Source: a virus
Strand: one strand, 5' to 3'
Virus record (IMG/VR): IMGVR_UViG_3300036761_001519
Span: 1 to 28,676 of that record
Length of the DNA stretch: 28,676 nt
Shown: positions 15,437-23,508 of the stretch, piece after piece
Layout: every line of letters begins with the position of its first letter
Numbering within the stretch: position 1 is the first letter of the stretch
Made by a program: the position numbers and the translations under genes
Notes under the pieces: model-generated
What the model was told of the DNA's origin: nothing
The model's database searches: none
What the model saw: the letters and a program-made list of their open reading frames with translations, nothing else

Positions 15437-16616
15437 TTTCAATTTTTATTTTGTTAATTAATGGGAGACATAAAAAACTAGTAAATGCCGATAATATTAT
15501 TAAAAATTTTAATCCAACTAAAGGAAATAGCCATGCCCCTACTAAAGAACTTGCTGTGCCTGTGGCTAAATTAGATACCCCGCATAATAAAGCAAAAGAA
15601 GTTGCTTCTTTTCCTTTTAAAGAATTTTTTGCCATTATAGAAAGCACAATTAAATGAACAAACATACCCATTATACCAAATAAAATTCCATAGACTATTG
15701 CTGATTTGGGTGTATAATAAAGGTACGCCAATGAAGTTAATGCGCCTAAGAATACTGAATAATATAACCATTTCTTAGTATTTATTTTCTTACAACATTT
15801 AAAGAAAAGGATTGCTCCTATAATTTCAAATACTGAACAAATTGCTCCCAATGTTCCCATCCATGTTCCTGACCAATGGAAATTATTGCGTTGAATAAAT
15901 TGTAAGGGCGTACCAAAAGAAGGGCTAAATTTATAAAGGAATAAGAATACGCACCCTATTAAAAATGATTTATTGGCAAATAATTCCTTATATGAAAGCA
16001 GGGTGGCAAGAGGCTTTTGATTGTTTCCAGTTGCAATTAATCGTTTCGCATTGCCACTTTTATATTTTAAAACAATCCCAATAATAATTAAATAAATAGG
16101 TATCAAACAAAGGTAAGCAAATCTATAAGACAAATGGTCGGCTATGTATCCTCCGCTTAATCCTACAATTATTGAAGCTATTGTTATTGCTATCCATTGA
16201 CAAGCCTGAATAGTATCACAAGATTTTGTTTCTTTGCCCTGCACACACATAAGACCATCAACCGAAACATCCCTAAGAGCAGAATTAAAATTACCAATAA
16301 TCCCCATCACTATAATCATGGTAACTGGCAACCATAAGGATAAACCGAAGAATAATGAAATTGCTATGCTACCAAACAGAGATAGGATAATCCACTTTTT
16401 GTTAGATAGGAAGTTATCCACAATAAATCCGTAAATTGGTTTAATAACCCAAGCCAATCCAGTAAGAGCAGAAATATACATTATCTTCTCTGGAGTAAAG
16501 CCTAATTTTTCTTTAAGATAAAAGAAAAATGCCAAGCCAGGTAAAGATTCTATGCCCTGCGTAAAATAAATACTTGCCGAAAGGACATAAATCCAGAAAA
16601 GTTTTTTATTTTTCAT
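15429..16616 (-). CDS. MFS transporter, folate-biopterin (BT1)-like
   Basis: This 395-residue protein is almost entirely hydrophobic, with about 12 predicted membrane helices. It shows BT1/FBT-family features: VIKPIYGFIVD (59-67 region, loop after helix 2), NSALRDVSVDGLM (111-123) and a polar loop before helix 5. It starts with a short cytoplasmic end, not a cleaved signal. The family transports folates, pterins or related solutes; substrate prediction here is weak. AmpG-like MFS is an alternative. The open reading frame appears complete and intact. A full-length carrier is unusual in a phage genome. It lies two bases after the 159-aa gene. Confidence 0.75.
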   Translation of the reverse strand: MKNKKLFWIYVLSASIYFTQGIESLPGLAFFFYLKEKLGFTPEKIMYISALTGLAWVIKPIYGFIVDNFLSNKKWIILSLFGSIAISLFFGLSLWLPVTMIIVMGIIGNFNSALRDVSVDGLMCVQGKETKSCDTIQACQWIAITIASIIVGLSGGYIADHLSYRFAYLCLIPIYLIIIGIVLKYKSGNAKRLIATGNNQKPLATLLSYKELFANKSFLIGCVFLFLYKFSPSFGTPLQFIQRNNFHWSGTWMGTLGAICSVFEIIGAILFFKCCKKINTKKWLYYSVFLGALTSLAYLYYTPKSAIVYGILFGIMGMFVHLIVLSIMAKNSLKGKEATSFALLCGVSNLATGTASSLVGAWLFPLVGLKFLIILSAFTSFLCLPLINKIKIENE

Positions 16617-16617
16617 T

Positions 16618-17097
16618 TTATCTTTCTAATCTAGCTCTCTCACTATAATATTTTAGTTTGCTCTGTAATACCATAATATCAATATCAATCTGTCCAATAT
16701 AACCTCTAAGTTGATTTCTTAATACTCTTAGATTTTGGACGCTCAATTCTGCTTCTCTTTCTGCCGGAGCACCTACAAATTTATCTCCCTTTTCTTCTAT
16801 TGCATGTTTTTTGTTTATATAATATACATTTGCATTTCCGTCCATCTCTGCTTCAAATGCTTCTGCAATAGGTGATAAAAATCCTCTATATCCTAATAAC
16901 TTATCCAATTTTTCATCTACTTGATTACCATCTACAACTTCTCTGGCTTTAAGTGCTAAATGAATCTTATCAAGAATGCCAAAAATATTCTCACAATATT
17001 TATATAGTTTAGCAACTCCTTCTTCATTTTTTAATGCTTCTCTTACTTCTGCTGTTGATTTTGCTTCTATTTGTTTTTTAATCGGTTGTTCTTCCAC
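16618..17097 (-). CDS. Hypothetical protein, 159 aa
   Basis: The protein is mostly helical and charged, with a long C-terminal helix (NLRVLRNQLRGYIGQIDIDI) suggesting a coiled-coil or oligomer. No domain is recognised. The start is GTG at 17097, supported by SD AAGGAG. It follows the small 44-aa gene and RecA, so a recombination-related role is possible but only by neighbourhood. Confidence 0.65.
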   Translation of the reverse strand: MEEQPIKKQIEAKSTAEVREALKNEEGVAKLYKYCENIFGILDKIHLALKAREVVDGNQVDEKLDKLLGYRGFLSPIAEAFEAEMDGNANVYYINKKHAIEEKGDKFVGAPAEREAELSVQNLRVLRNQLRGYIGQIDIDIMVLQSKLKYYSERARLER

Positions 17098-17098
17098 T

Positions 17099-17233
17099 TT
17101 ATTTCTCCTTATTTTTATAATATTGCTCTGCTAATAATGCTAATTTTAACCACTTCTCTTTTCCTATTAAATCGCCCTTTTTCTCGCATTCATCTGCATT
17201 ATGCATTGCTCTTTCCACCATTTTTTCTTCCAT
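17099..17233 (-). CDS. Small ORF, 44 aa
   Basis: The short gene starts with ATG overlapping the RecA stop by one base (TAATG) and ends just before the GTG of the 159-aa gene. The peptide is Lys/Glu-rich and helical (MEEKMVERAMHNADECEKKG start). An AAGG lies before the ATG. No family is recognised. Confidence 0.55.
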   Translation of the reverse strand: MEEKMVERAMHNADECEKKGDLIGKEKWLKLALLAEQYYKNKEK

Positions 17234-18357
17234 TATTCTACCTTAATCCCCTCTTCAAAAAAGAAGGGTATATGCATATCCTGTCCTTCTACACAATTAG
17301 AAATTTGCGATTTCTCAATCTTCAATACTAAATCAAATCCGACTTTTGTCTCTACCGTTTTTGTTTTTTCTATTTCATCACCTTCATCATTAAGTTCTTT
17401 AACTTTAATTTTTTCCTTCGTAACAGGTGCATCCGCACCTTGTCCACGTCTAAGTTTTATAATCAATCTGCAATTATGAAGTAAAGCATGTCCGCCAGTT
17501 AAAGTTTCAAGTTTAACAAATCCCGATAAGTCCATACGGGATTGTCCTATTAAAATTACGGCACATTTTGCATCAGCTACAAATGCTGTAGCCATTTCAA
17601 AAAATTGAGTTAATTTTCTGGCTCTAAGTGCCATAGTGTCCTGGGAAACCGATTTTTCTGTCTGGGCTTTGCCCTCATACAACTCACCCTTCGGGGCTAT
17701 ACCATGTAATGAATCAAAAACAATTAAATCTGCTACCTTTTCTCTGCATAATTTAATCACTATGTCTAACCCTTCTTCCAAAGTCTCTACATCAATAACT
17801 ATCAATTTTTCTGTATCTACTCCTCGCTTCTGTGCCCAAAGAGAATCATAGCTTCTCTCTCCATTTACATAAGCGCAGGTTCCACCGGATTTTTGTACAA
17901 CAGAAATTAAATCCAATACCATTGTAGTTTTGGCACAACCTTTACTACCCCAAATACAAGTGTATGTGCCCGTAGGAATACCCCCACCAGTAAAAGCAGT
18001 AAGATGTTTATTCTTAAATGGTATTCTACCCCTAGCTTCAATTGTGTTGGCAAATTTAATAGAAGTTTTTCCAAACTTCTTATTCAAATCTCTAAGAGTA
18101 TTATTAAGTCTATCCTTGCGTTCTTCCTGTTCTTTAGTTAATTGAACATTGTTTTGTTCAACTAAAGGATTGGTTAAAATTATTTCCTCTTCTTTCATTT
18201 GTATTAATCCCTTTTTAATCAATTCTTGCTCAACTTTTTTAGGAATTTTTAAATTAGGAATACCTGCTTCTACTATTTTTTTTAATTCTTTTTCTGTTTT
18301 TTCTAAAATTGATTTTTCTTTATTCTTTTTCCCTTTTGCGCCTTTTGTTCTACCCAT
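17233..18357 (-). CDS. RecA/UvsX-like recombinase
   Basis: The 374-residue protein contains a RecA-type ATPase: Walker A GSKGCAKTT (about 137-145), then ATP-site region VNGERSYD, Walker B DLIVFDSL and LIGQSRMDL at the L2/motif-4 position. It should form filaments on ssDNA and promote strand exchange. The start is placed at 18357 because GGAGG lies just upstream and the earlier in-frame ATG would run into the upstream gene. The first ~100 residues are a long Lys-rich extension beyond a normal RecA N-terminus. The P-loop has Ala where RecA usually has Gly (CAKTT versus SGKTT). Confidence 0.9.
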   Translation of the reverse strand: MGRTKGAKGKKNKEKSILEKTEKELKKIVEAGIPNLKIPKKVEQELIKKGLIQMKEEEIILTNPLVEQNNVQLTKEQEERKDRLNNTLRDLNKKFGKTSIKFANTIEARGRIPFKNKHLTAFTGGGIPTGTYTCIWGSKGCAKTTMVLDLISVVQKSGGTCAYVNGERSYDSLWAQKRGVDTEKLIVIDVETLEEGLDIVIKLCREKVADLIVFDSLHGIAPKGELYEGKAQTEKSVSQDTMALRARKLTQFFEMATAFVADAKCAVILIGQSRMDLSGFVKLETLTGGHALLHNCRLIIKLRRGQGADAPVTKEKIKVKELNDEGDEIEKTKTVETKVGFDLVLKIEKSQISNCVEGQDMHIPFFFEEGIKVE

Positions 18358-18358
18358 T

Positions 18359-18652
18359 TTATTTTCCTCCAAGGAAGCGTTGAGAACCATGACCATAATT
18401 TTTGATTGGTCTTTTTAACCAATCTTCCAAATTACTACATATCATGCTTGTTTTTGTTATAATTCTAATTTTAGTTATATTTAATTGTTGTAATTGTTGT
18501 AAAATTTCTTCTTGAATACCATACCCTTTTTCTTTTATCATAAAGTGTTTATTATTAACTATTTTTACAAATTCTTTAAATGTAGAATATTCATTTATTG
18601 CTCCGGCTAGAACATTCTTACCTTTTTTTGGGTCATAACAATATAATTTCAT
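18359..18652 (-). CDS. Hypothetical protein, 97 aa
   Basis: The start at 18652 (MKLYCYDPKKGKNV) is preferred because AAAGGA lies at proper spacing; a longer in-frame start at 18685 lies within the small zinc-finger gene. The protein is basic and ends KNYGHGSQRFLGGK. No domain is recognised. It ends one base before the RecA start. Confidence 0.6.
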   Translation of the reverse strand: MKLYCYDPKKGKNVLAGAINEYSTFKEFVKIVNNKHFMIKEKGYGIQEEILQQLQQLNITKIRIITKTSMICSNLEDWLKRPIKNYGHGSQRFLGGK

Positions 18653-18653
18653 T

Positions 18654-18785
18654 TTATTTTCCTTTATATTTTTCGTCATTCTCAATTGTTTTCTTAAAAT
18701 ATAAATTTCCTGCGGTGTGATAAATTACTATTCCTTCTTCTTGATATAAGGCACCGCAATAGGAACATTGATGATTTAATATCAT
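18654..18785 (-). CDS. Small zinc-finger-like protein, 43 aa
   Basis: Very strong SD (GGAGG) precedes the ATG, which overlaps the stop of the nuclease gene (ATGA). The peptide has a CSYC pair near the N-terminus and later GNLYFKK. It resembles the 49-aa protein at 26212-26361 (CFYC, then GNVYYH), so both may belong to one tiny family with a treble-clef-like fold. Function is unknown. Confidence 0.6.
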   Translation of the reverse strand: MILNHQCSYCGALYQEEGIVIYHTAGNLYFKKTIENDEKYKGK

Positions 18786-19105
18786 TTAACCTCCAAATTA
18801 TTGAAATAATCTTGTATTTTTAAAGTAACTGTAACTATTCCATCTGCTTGTTGATTAACAAATATAGGTATTCTTCTTGAATCTATGGGTAACTTTTTAA
18901 ATAATTTATTCCACTCTGCTATCTTAATAATGATGTTGTGATGGCTGTTATCAACTTTGCACTGAACAATAAATAATTTGGACAATACATCTTCTAATTC
19001 AGTAGAACCGCCACTGTTCTTTGTTCTCCTGCAATTAGGTTCTAATGGTTTAATATAAGAAACTACTAACTCTTCAAGCATATTTCCTACATCTTTTGTA
19101 TTCAT
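18782..19105 (-). CDS. PD-(D/E)XK-like nuclease, possible resolvase
   Basis: The 107-residue protein has the layout of a small phage Hjc-like or restriction-type nuclease: RRTKNSGG, then TELEDVLSKLF, then IVQCKVDN, where E-D and QCK match the acidic and ExK/QxK elements. The middle (KIAEWNKLFKKLP) is the usual helix after the core. It is the first gene after the 19121-19149 promoter, with SD GAGG. A Holliday-junction resolvase role is possible but the RuvC-like gene at 19377-20009 is the clearer candidate. Confidence 0.6.
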   Translation of the reverse strand: MNTKDVGNMLEELVVSYIKPLEPNCRRTKNSGGSTELEDVLSKLFIVQCKVDNSHHNIIIKIAEWNKLFKKLPIDSRRIPIFVNQQADGIVTVTLKIQDYFNNLEVK

Positions 19106-19120
19106 TTATTCCTCACTATA

Positions 19121-19149
19121 AGTATAACCTATAAACCTCGCACTGTCAA
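19121..19149 (-). promoter_or_regulatory. Sigma70-type promoter (TTGACA-17-TATACT)
   Basis: On the minus strand, -35 TTGACA (19149-19144) and -10 TATACT (19126-19121) are 17 bases apart. The spacer begins GTGCG as in the two other promoters but then diverges, and it lacks the TGN extension. The expected start near 19114 leaves about 9 nt before the ATG at 19105. It would serve the nuclease, RecA, transporter and polymerase genes. Confidence 0.86.
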
Positions 19150-19158
19150 GTTTTATTA

Positions 19159-19368
19159 TTAAATATCTTTTTCTTTCATTTTATTAATTAAACCAACATA
19201 AATCGCCCAAATATATAAACAAATTTGTTCTAAAAATTCAAATAATACTTGTGCGCCCATTTTACTATAATGAAGCATCAATACTTCTATGGTACAAAAT
19301 AAAGTATCTAGTGTTTTATTTATATCATCGAGGTCATTGAAAGTTACATTTAATTGTCGTTTTTCCAT
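19159..19368 (-). CDS. Hypothetical protein, 69 aa
   Basis: The protein has a polar N-terminus and a hydrophobic C-terminal stretch (QVLFEFLEQICLYIWAIYVG) that may be an amphipathic or membrane helix. No family is recognised. It follows the RuvC-like gene after eight bases and is the last gene before the 19121-19149 promoter. Confidence 0.55.
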   Translation of the reverse strand: MEKRQLNVTFNDLDDINKTLDTLFCTIEVLMLHYSKMGAQVLFEFLEQICLYIWAIYVGLINKMKEKDI

Positions 19369-19376
19369 TATTTATC

Positions 19377-20009
19377 CTATTTGGTTAATCCTGTTAGTGC
19401 AAGTACAAAAGCATCCATTTCGTCTAAATCTTCTATAGTAACACCAAATGTCATTGTTAAATATTCACTCACTAATTCTTTTATATCTATCTTCTTTTTT
19501 TCACCTTTTTTATGTAATAATTTTCCTGCTTTATTTTTAGTATCTCTACTATATACTGCTGCTGTAATATTGCTTTCTTCTATTTGTTTATTCTTATTAA
19601 ATTTTATTGCTGCCCTTGCGGAATTTGGTAAAATAAAAAATATATAATCTGCATATTTTCTAAATACTATCCAAACTAGAGCAGAAAATCTTGCCAAATG
19701 TTTAAGACATTCCACGTTAGCCCCGAACCAGCAATCTTCCACCGAGACTATTTTATATTCTTTATATTTTAAATCTTGTTTAAATTTATCCAATGAATTA
19801 ATAAAAAATTCCATTCGATGTATAATATCATCCTTCGGAGAAGTAGTTATTTTATCTAATTTGTCTATGTAAATTTTTGTGTTGTCTGTCCTAAGAATAC
19901 AAATACCCGTAAAATGCTCTGCTACATCAAATCCAATGCAAATAGCATTCTTACGAATTTTCTTTTCTATCGTTTCCTCAACTTCTTTTATATCAATGGA
20001 TTTATTCAT
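19377..20009 (-). CDS. RuvC-like Holliday junction resolvase (RNase H fold)
   Basis: The 210-residue protein shows the RuvC-type catalytic pattern: IGFDVAEHFTG (D28), SVEDCWFG (E91) and the C-terminal DEMDAFVLAL (D196, D199). This fits RuvC/RNase H-fold resolvases that cut branched DNA. Between the second and third motifs there is a basic stretch (KFNKNKQ and KKGEKKK) that may bind DNA. It overlaps the primase-helicase start by four bases. Specificity cannot be assigned. Confidence 0.78.
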   Translation of the reverse strand: MNKSIDIKEVEETIEKKIRKNAICIGFDVAEHFTGICILRTDNTKIYIDKLDKITTSPKDDIIHRMEFFINSLDKFKQDLKYKEYKIVSVEDCWFGANVECLKHLARFSALVWIVFRKYADYIFFILPNSARAAIKFNKNKQIEESNITAAVYSRDTKNKAGKLLHKKGEKKKIDIKELVSEYLTMTFGVTIEDLDEMDAFVLALTGLTK

Positions 20010-21946
20010 TTTTCCTCTTCTTTACCTGTACTGATATTTTCTTCTGTTAAACTTTCTGTTCTATTTTCATCTACACGAGTTAATTTCTTAGTAGTCCAAT
20101 CATATACACAAGGTATTTTTACCATTCTTTTCTTATTGGCGCTTTCTCTAATTTTAAATATTTCAAAACATCCAGAAACTCCATCAGATTCTTCGTCATA
20201 TGCATATTTTACTGAAAGAGCACTAAAATGATTAATTAAGTTAGGAGCAAAAAAACTTCCGTCTTCTTTTAACTGAACAAATACAATCAATATACCTTTA
20301 TTCTTACTTAACTGCTTGCTTAAATGTTCAAAAATTAAATGAGTATCTGCAAATGAAGTAGGGTTCAGCCAGTCCAGGATAGTAACTGCATTCTTTTCAA
20401 ATTCTACTTCCATAGGATTATAATATTCTTTATTATACACAAAATCTTTTTCCGTTAATCCAAGTTGGAGTGCAATTTTAGCAAATCTGCTTCCTGTTTC
20501 TAAGTTAATATAATACGGTTTTATTCCTTGTTTAACTAATTGCTCTATAATATTCATTGCTATATGAGTTTTTCCCACTCCGGTCTTTGCGCCAACAATA
20601 ATTAAATCCCCATATGCAAATGCCCCTAATCCATCAAAATATGGCAATTTAAAATTAATAGGTTTGGAGCAATCTATTAAATTGCTTTCCCATTCCATTT
20701 TCCGAATAAGAAACAATAGTTGCCTTTTCTGCTGAATATACTCTTCTTTTTTCAAATAGTTTATTACTTTATCTAGTCTTTGTTTTTCTTCTGCTTTTAA
20801 TCTAGTATCTCCATAAATCATTCGTTCCATATCTCTACGAGTAGCTTCTCCTACTTCTTTTAATTGTTGCAAAATTCTATTAGCCAGTTCTTTCTCATCA
20901 AAAATATTATAATCCCCAATAGAATTAATAATATTTCTCATTTCTGAATATGGTAAATTAGGAGAACAGCTAATTTTATTCATCGCACCTAAAACAAATT
21001 CTGTGTCAGATAAATTTAATTGTTTCCTTAATATACATCCCAAATGAAACAAATAATCATGCCTGCCTTCTCCTTCACCCAATAATGCTTTCTGATAAGT
21101 TTCATTAACTATAGTTTCTTTTGTTTTTTCTGAATTAGATTTTAAATCTTTGACTGTTATAAATTTATTAAGATAATCTTTTAATTCTTGGGGCATTTTA
21201 AGTATAGGATTAGAATTTATCCATTTTCTCTGAATACCATTGATAATAGAAGGATATACCACTACCTGCCCATTACCAGTTTCTATGTCTATTTTAAGAC
21301 TATCTATTCTTGTCTTTGGCATATCCTCTTCCACCTGATAAACCAAATGAAATCCTTTACTTGATTCCTGTATTAATGTTTCTCCCATAATTTTTACTAT
21401 TTCTGAAGGAATAGGTTTCTGGTCAATATCAATAATGGTTATTTTACTTAATTTACAGTTGACCCCTATATTAAGAAAACTATTTGTCCATTCTCTCCAC
21501 TCTTTCTTGTCTTTATGTTCTTTTATTTGCCATTCAGATTCAATAGGAATTTTATCATTAGGTCTAATAGGCACTAAGCTAAATCCGTATTTTTTATAAT
21601 CTTCAAATACTTTGTCTATATCTTCTTCATCTTTGGCAGTTAGAATATTATTTATTTTAAATAGTTTCTTAAGGTAAGTAATTATTTTCTCATTTTCCCA
21701 TGTTGCTTTTTCTGGCTCATTTTTCTTGACAATGGACAATAGTGTAAACTTCTCACCTTTACGAGGGCATTGCGTATGAATACATTTTATCAAATGTGTT
21801 TGTGCCACATTCTGCGCAGTAAATTCTCCGCAGAAAGGACAAATAGTAGCAAACACTTTTCCTCTACCTTCGTATTTGATTTTGAATTGCTGACAATATT
21901 TCTTAATAATCTCTACTGACAAGATTAATGCTTTGTAATTCGTCAT
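20006..21946 (-). CDS. Primase-polymerase/helicase fusion
   Basis: The 646-residue protein has three parts. Residues 30-65 form a CHC2-like zinc ribbon (CPFCG, C55, C60). Residues 115-245 look like a bifunctional primase-polymerase (PrimPol) domain: GFSLVPIRPND, IIDIDQ (D173, D175) and SSKGFHLVY (H200). Residues 430-620 form a RecA/DnaB-like ATPase with Walker A GAKTGVGKT (452-460). It is therefore likely the replicative primase-helicase. The Walker B segment (ILIVFVQLKE) lacks an obvious DE, so the helicase part may be divergent. It overlaps its neighbours by a few bases. Confidence 0.85.
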   Translation of the reverse strand: MTNYKALILSVEIIKKYCQQFKIKYEGRGKVFATICPFCGEFTAQNVAQTHLIKCIHTQCPRKGEKFTLLSIVKKNEPEKATWENEKIITYLKKLFKINNILTAKDEEDIDKVFEDYKKYGFSLVPIRPNDKIPIESEWQIKEHKDKKEWREWTNSFLNIGVNCKLSKITIIDIDQKPIPSEIVKIMGETLIQESSKGFHLVYQVEEDMPKTRIDSLKIDIETGNGQVVVYPSIINGIQRKWINSNPILKMPQELKDYLNKFITVKDLKSNSEKTKETIVNETYQKALLGEGEGRHDYLFHLGCILRKQLNLSDTEFVLGAMNKISCSPNLPYSEMRNIINSIGDYNIFDEKELANRILQQLKEVGEATRRDMERMIYGDTRLKAEEKQRLDKVINYLKKEEYIQQKRQLLFLIRKMEWESNLIDCSKPINFKLPYFDGLGAFAYGDLIIVGAKTGVGKTHIAMNIIEQLVKQGIKPYYINLETGSRFAKIALQLGLTEKDFVYNKEYYNPMEVEFEKNAVTILDWLNPTSFADTHLIFEHLSKQLSKNKGILIVFVQLKEDGSFFAPNLINHFSALSVKYAYDEESDGVSGCFEIFKIRESANKKRMVKIPCVYDWTTKKLTRVDENRTESLTEENISTGKEEEK

Positions 21947-22254
21947 TATTTTTTCCTTTTTATTAGTTTCCGTTTCTTTGTTTTAACTCCTCGAAATTTA
22001 GCTATTTTTTCTAAATAAGAATCAAAGGTTAATCCTACAACATCGCCCGTAGCATAAGATAATCCATAAACTGCTATCATCCAAAAATTATCAATATTTT
22101 TAATAATAGAATCAATAATATATGCCCATATAAAAATATTAACAAACGCAGTAATAAATGCCCATAATCTATTACTTCGTTGTCTAAATTTACTGTTAAT
22201 AGAAGTTCCAAACGCTTCTATTAACCCAATTATAAAGAGGATTAGATATTTCAT
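21946..22254 (-). CDS. DUF5698-like integral membrane protein
   Basis: The 102-residue protein has about three membrane helices and matches the membrane part of DUF2179/DUF5698 proteins: LIEAFGTSINSKFRQRSNR, then AFVNIFIWAYII and YGLSYATGDVVG. Cellular members usually have an extra C-terminal DUF2179 domain; here it is replaced by a Lys/Arg-rich tail (KTKKRKLIKRKK). Function is unknown. It overlaps the 47-aa gene by four bases. Confidence 0.7.
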   Translation of the reverse strand: MKYLILFIIGLIEAFGTSINSKFRQRSNRLWAFITAFVNIFIWAYIIDSIIKNIDNFWMIAVYGLSYATGDVVGLTFDSYLEKIAKFRGVKTKKRKLIKRKK

Positions 22255-22394
22255 TTTTTCTTCTCTTCTATAAAAACTTTAAATAATAATTTATCAACAA
22301 AATTCTTTATTTTCGTTTTTTTTGATTTACGAAAGATTTTGTCGTAATTTTCTGAATACTGTTTATCTCCACCACCCACCCAGATTTTTACCAT
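22251..22394 (-). CDS. Small basic protein, 47 aa
   Basis: The start is placed at 22394 (MVKIWVGGGDKQYSEN), whose ATG overlaps the homing-endonuclease stop (TAATG) and has GGGAG upstream. A longer in-frame start at 22442 lies wholly within the endonuclease gene. The protein is Lys-rich with a short helical C-terminus. No family is recognised. Confidence 0.5.
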   Translation of the reverse strand: MVKIWVGGGDKQYSENYDKIFRKSKKTKIKNFVDKLLFKVFIEEKKK

Positions 22395-23005
22395 TATAAT
22401 ACTCCCAGATTTTCTAATTCGGGTTTCATTAACATTTTCCATCTAATTTTTAGATATATTTTTTTAAATAATTTATGCTTTAATTTATTTTCTTTCCTTA
22501 AATATCCTTTTATTTCTATATATTCGTCTGTTTTGGGTAGGTAAAAGTCTGGAGTATAAGTAGTATTTCCCAAATCAAATGTTTTTGGTTCATATAACCA
22601 CTTTATGTGGTTTTTATCAAGATATTTGGCATATTTATATTCATAAGAACTTCTAAACCAAATATTTTTATATTTAATTCTTTTACTATAAAAATTTAAT
22701 CTGCTAAATACTGGGTTATTTCTTCCTTTATTTCTTTTTGACCGAGAAATACTTAATTTTTTTCGAGTTTTTAAAGAAAGGTTTTTTCTTTTTTTACAAC
22801 AAGAAAGACATCTTTTCATTCTTCTACTTACTATATTTCCACAATTATCTTTACAAAAATGAATATTACAATATTTTCCTATTTTATAATTTGGATTTGT
22901 ATTACCTTTAAAACTTTTAATATAACATTTTTGGCATTGTTTAGATTTATTACTCATTATACTACCACACTTACAATATTTATCTTTAGAACAATAGTTA
23001 TCCAT
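22394..23005 (-). CDS. PD-(D/E)XK homing endonuclease with zinc fingers
   Basis: The 203-residue protein has N-terminal Cys pairs (YCKCGS, QCQKCY, CLSCC), a NUMOD3-like middle and a C-terminal nuclease with RSSYEYKYAKYLDK, FDLGNTTYTPDFYLP and EYIEIKG (PD..ExK). This is the PD-(D/E)XK homing-endonuclease type found in phages. It closely matches the 27556-28284 protein over this core. It lies as an extra gene between a small membrane ORF and the 47-aa gene and overlaps both, which fits a mobile gene. The ending LKIRWKMLMKPELENLGVL differs from the paralog. Confidence 0.85.
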   Translation of the reverse strand: MDNYCSKDKYCKCGSIMSNKSKQCQKCYIKSFKGNTNPNYKIGKYCNIHFCKDNCGNIVSRRMKRCLSCCKKRKNLSLKTRKKLSISRSKRNKGRNNPVFSRLNFYSKRIKYKNIWFRSSYEYKYAKYLDKNHIKWLYEPKTFDLGNTTYTPDFYLPKTDEYIEIKGYLRKENKLKHKLFKKIYLKIRWKMLMKPELENLGVL

Positions 23006-23129
23006 GTTTTATACCTAATATTAGTTCTTCTAGTTTAAAAAATATAGACATTATAAAATATGTAAAATAAGTTATTAATGCTAAGAAAAAAATTATTAAT
23101 AATATTCCTAATAATTTTAATTTATTCAT
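22998..23129 (-). CDS. Small membrane protein, 43 aa
   Basis: The ORF starts right after the stop of the 120-aa membrane gene, with AGAGG upstream, and its last eight bases overlap the homing-endonuclease start. Residues 5-32 are strongly hydrophobic (LLGILLIIFFLALITYF), predicting one membrane span. No family is recognised. Confidence 0.5.
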   Translation of the reverse strand: MNKLKLLGILLIIFFLALITYFTYFIMSIFFKLEELILGIKHG

Positions 23130-23492
23130 TTAAAGCCTCTTTCTTAGCCGATTAGGAAGCATTGAATTTAATATAAATATGAGTATAGAAGGTCTCTTAA
23201 AATTTAATAAATTGCGGTATTTGTATGGATAAAATAGATAAACTGTATAATAATCATATATCATAGTGAATAAAGCCAAAATACTTGAAGAAATAATGTA
23301 AATATCTTTAATTATAATGCCATATCCTAATTTAACTAAATCATTAATAATTGCTGCATTGAGAAATTTACGGCTTTGTCCTTTTGCAGTTCCTACTTCT
23401 ATAATTTTTTTAGCAGCCCAATAATACTTTATTGCATCAAAAATGCTTGTTAGTATTAATAGACCACCAAATATTTCTTTTAAGTTATTCAT
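23130..23492 (-). CDS. Multi-span membrane protein, 120 aa
   Basis: The protein has about three hydrophobic stretches: IFGGLLILTSIFDAI near the start, YIISSSILALFTMIYDYYTV in the middle and PSILIFILNSML near the end. Basic residues (RKF, LRKRL) flank them. A half-transporter of the PQ-loop/SemiSWEET kind is conceivable from AKGQSRKF, but I am not confident. AAAGGAG precedes the ATG. It follows the hairpin at 23509-23534. Confidence 0.6.
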   Translation of the reverse strand: MNNLKEIFGGLLILTSIFDAIKYYWAAKKIIEVGTAKGQSRKFLNAAIINDLVKLGYGIIIKDIYIISSSILALFTMIYDYYTVYLFYPYKYRNLLNFKRPSILIFILNSMLPNRLRKRL

Positions 23493-23508
23493 ATTCTCCT
23501 TTAGGAAG

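Noticed and set aside
18359-18685. Longer starts for the 97-aa and RecA genes (18685 and 18396)
   Set aside because: The upstream starts lie inside the preceding genes and have no SD, while ATGs at 18652 and 18357 have SDs at good spacing.
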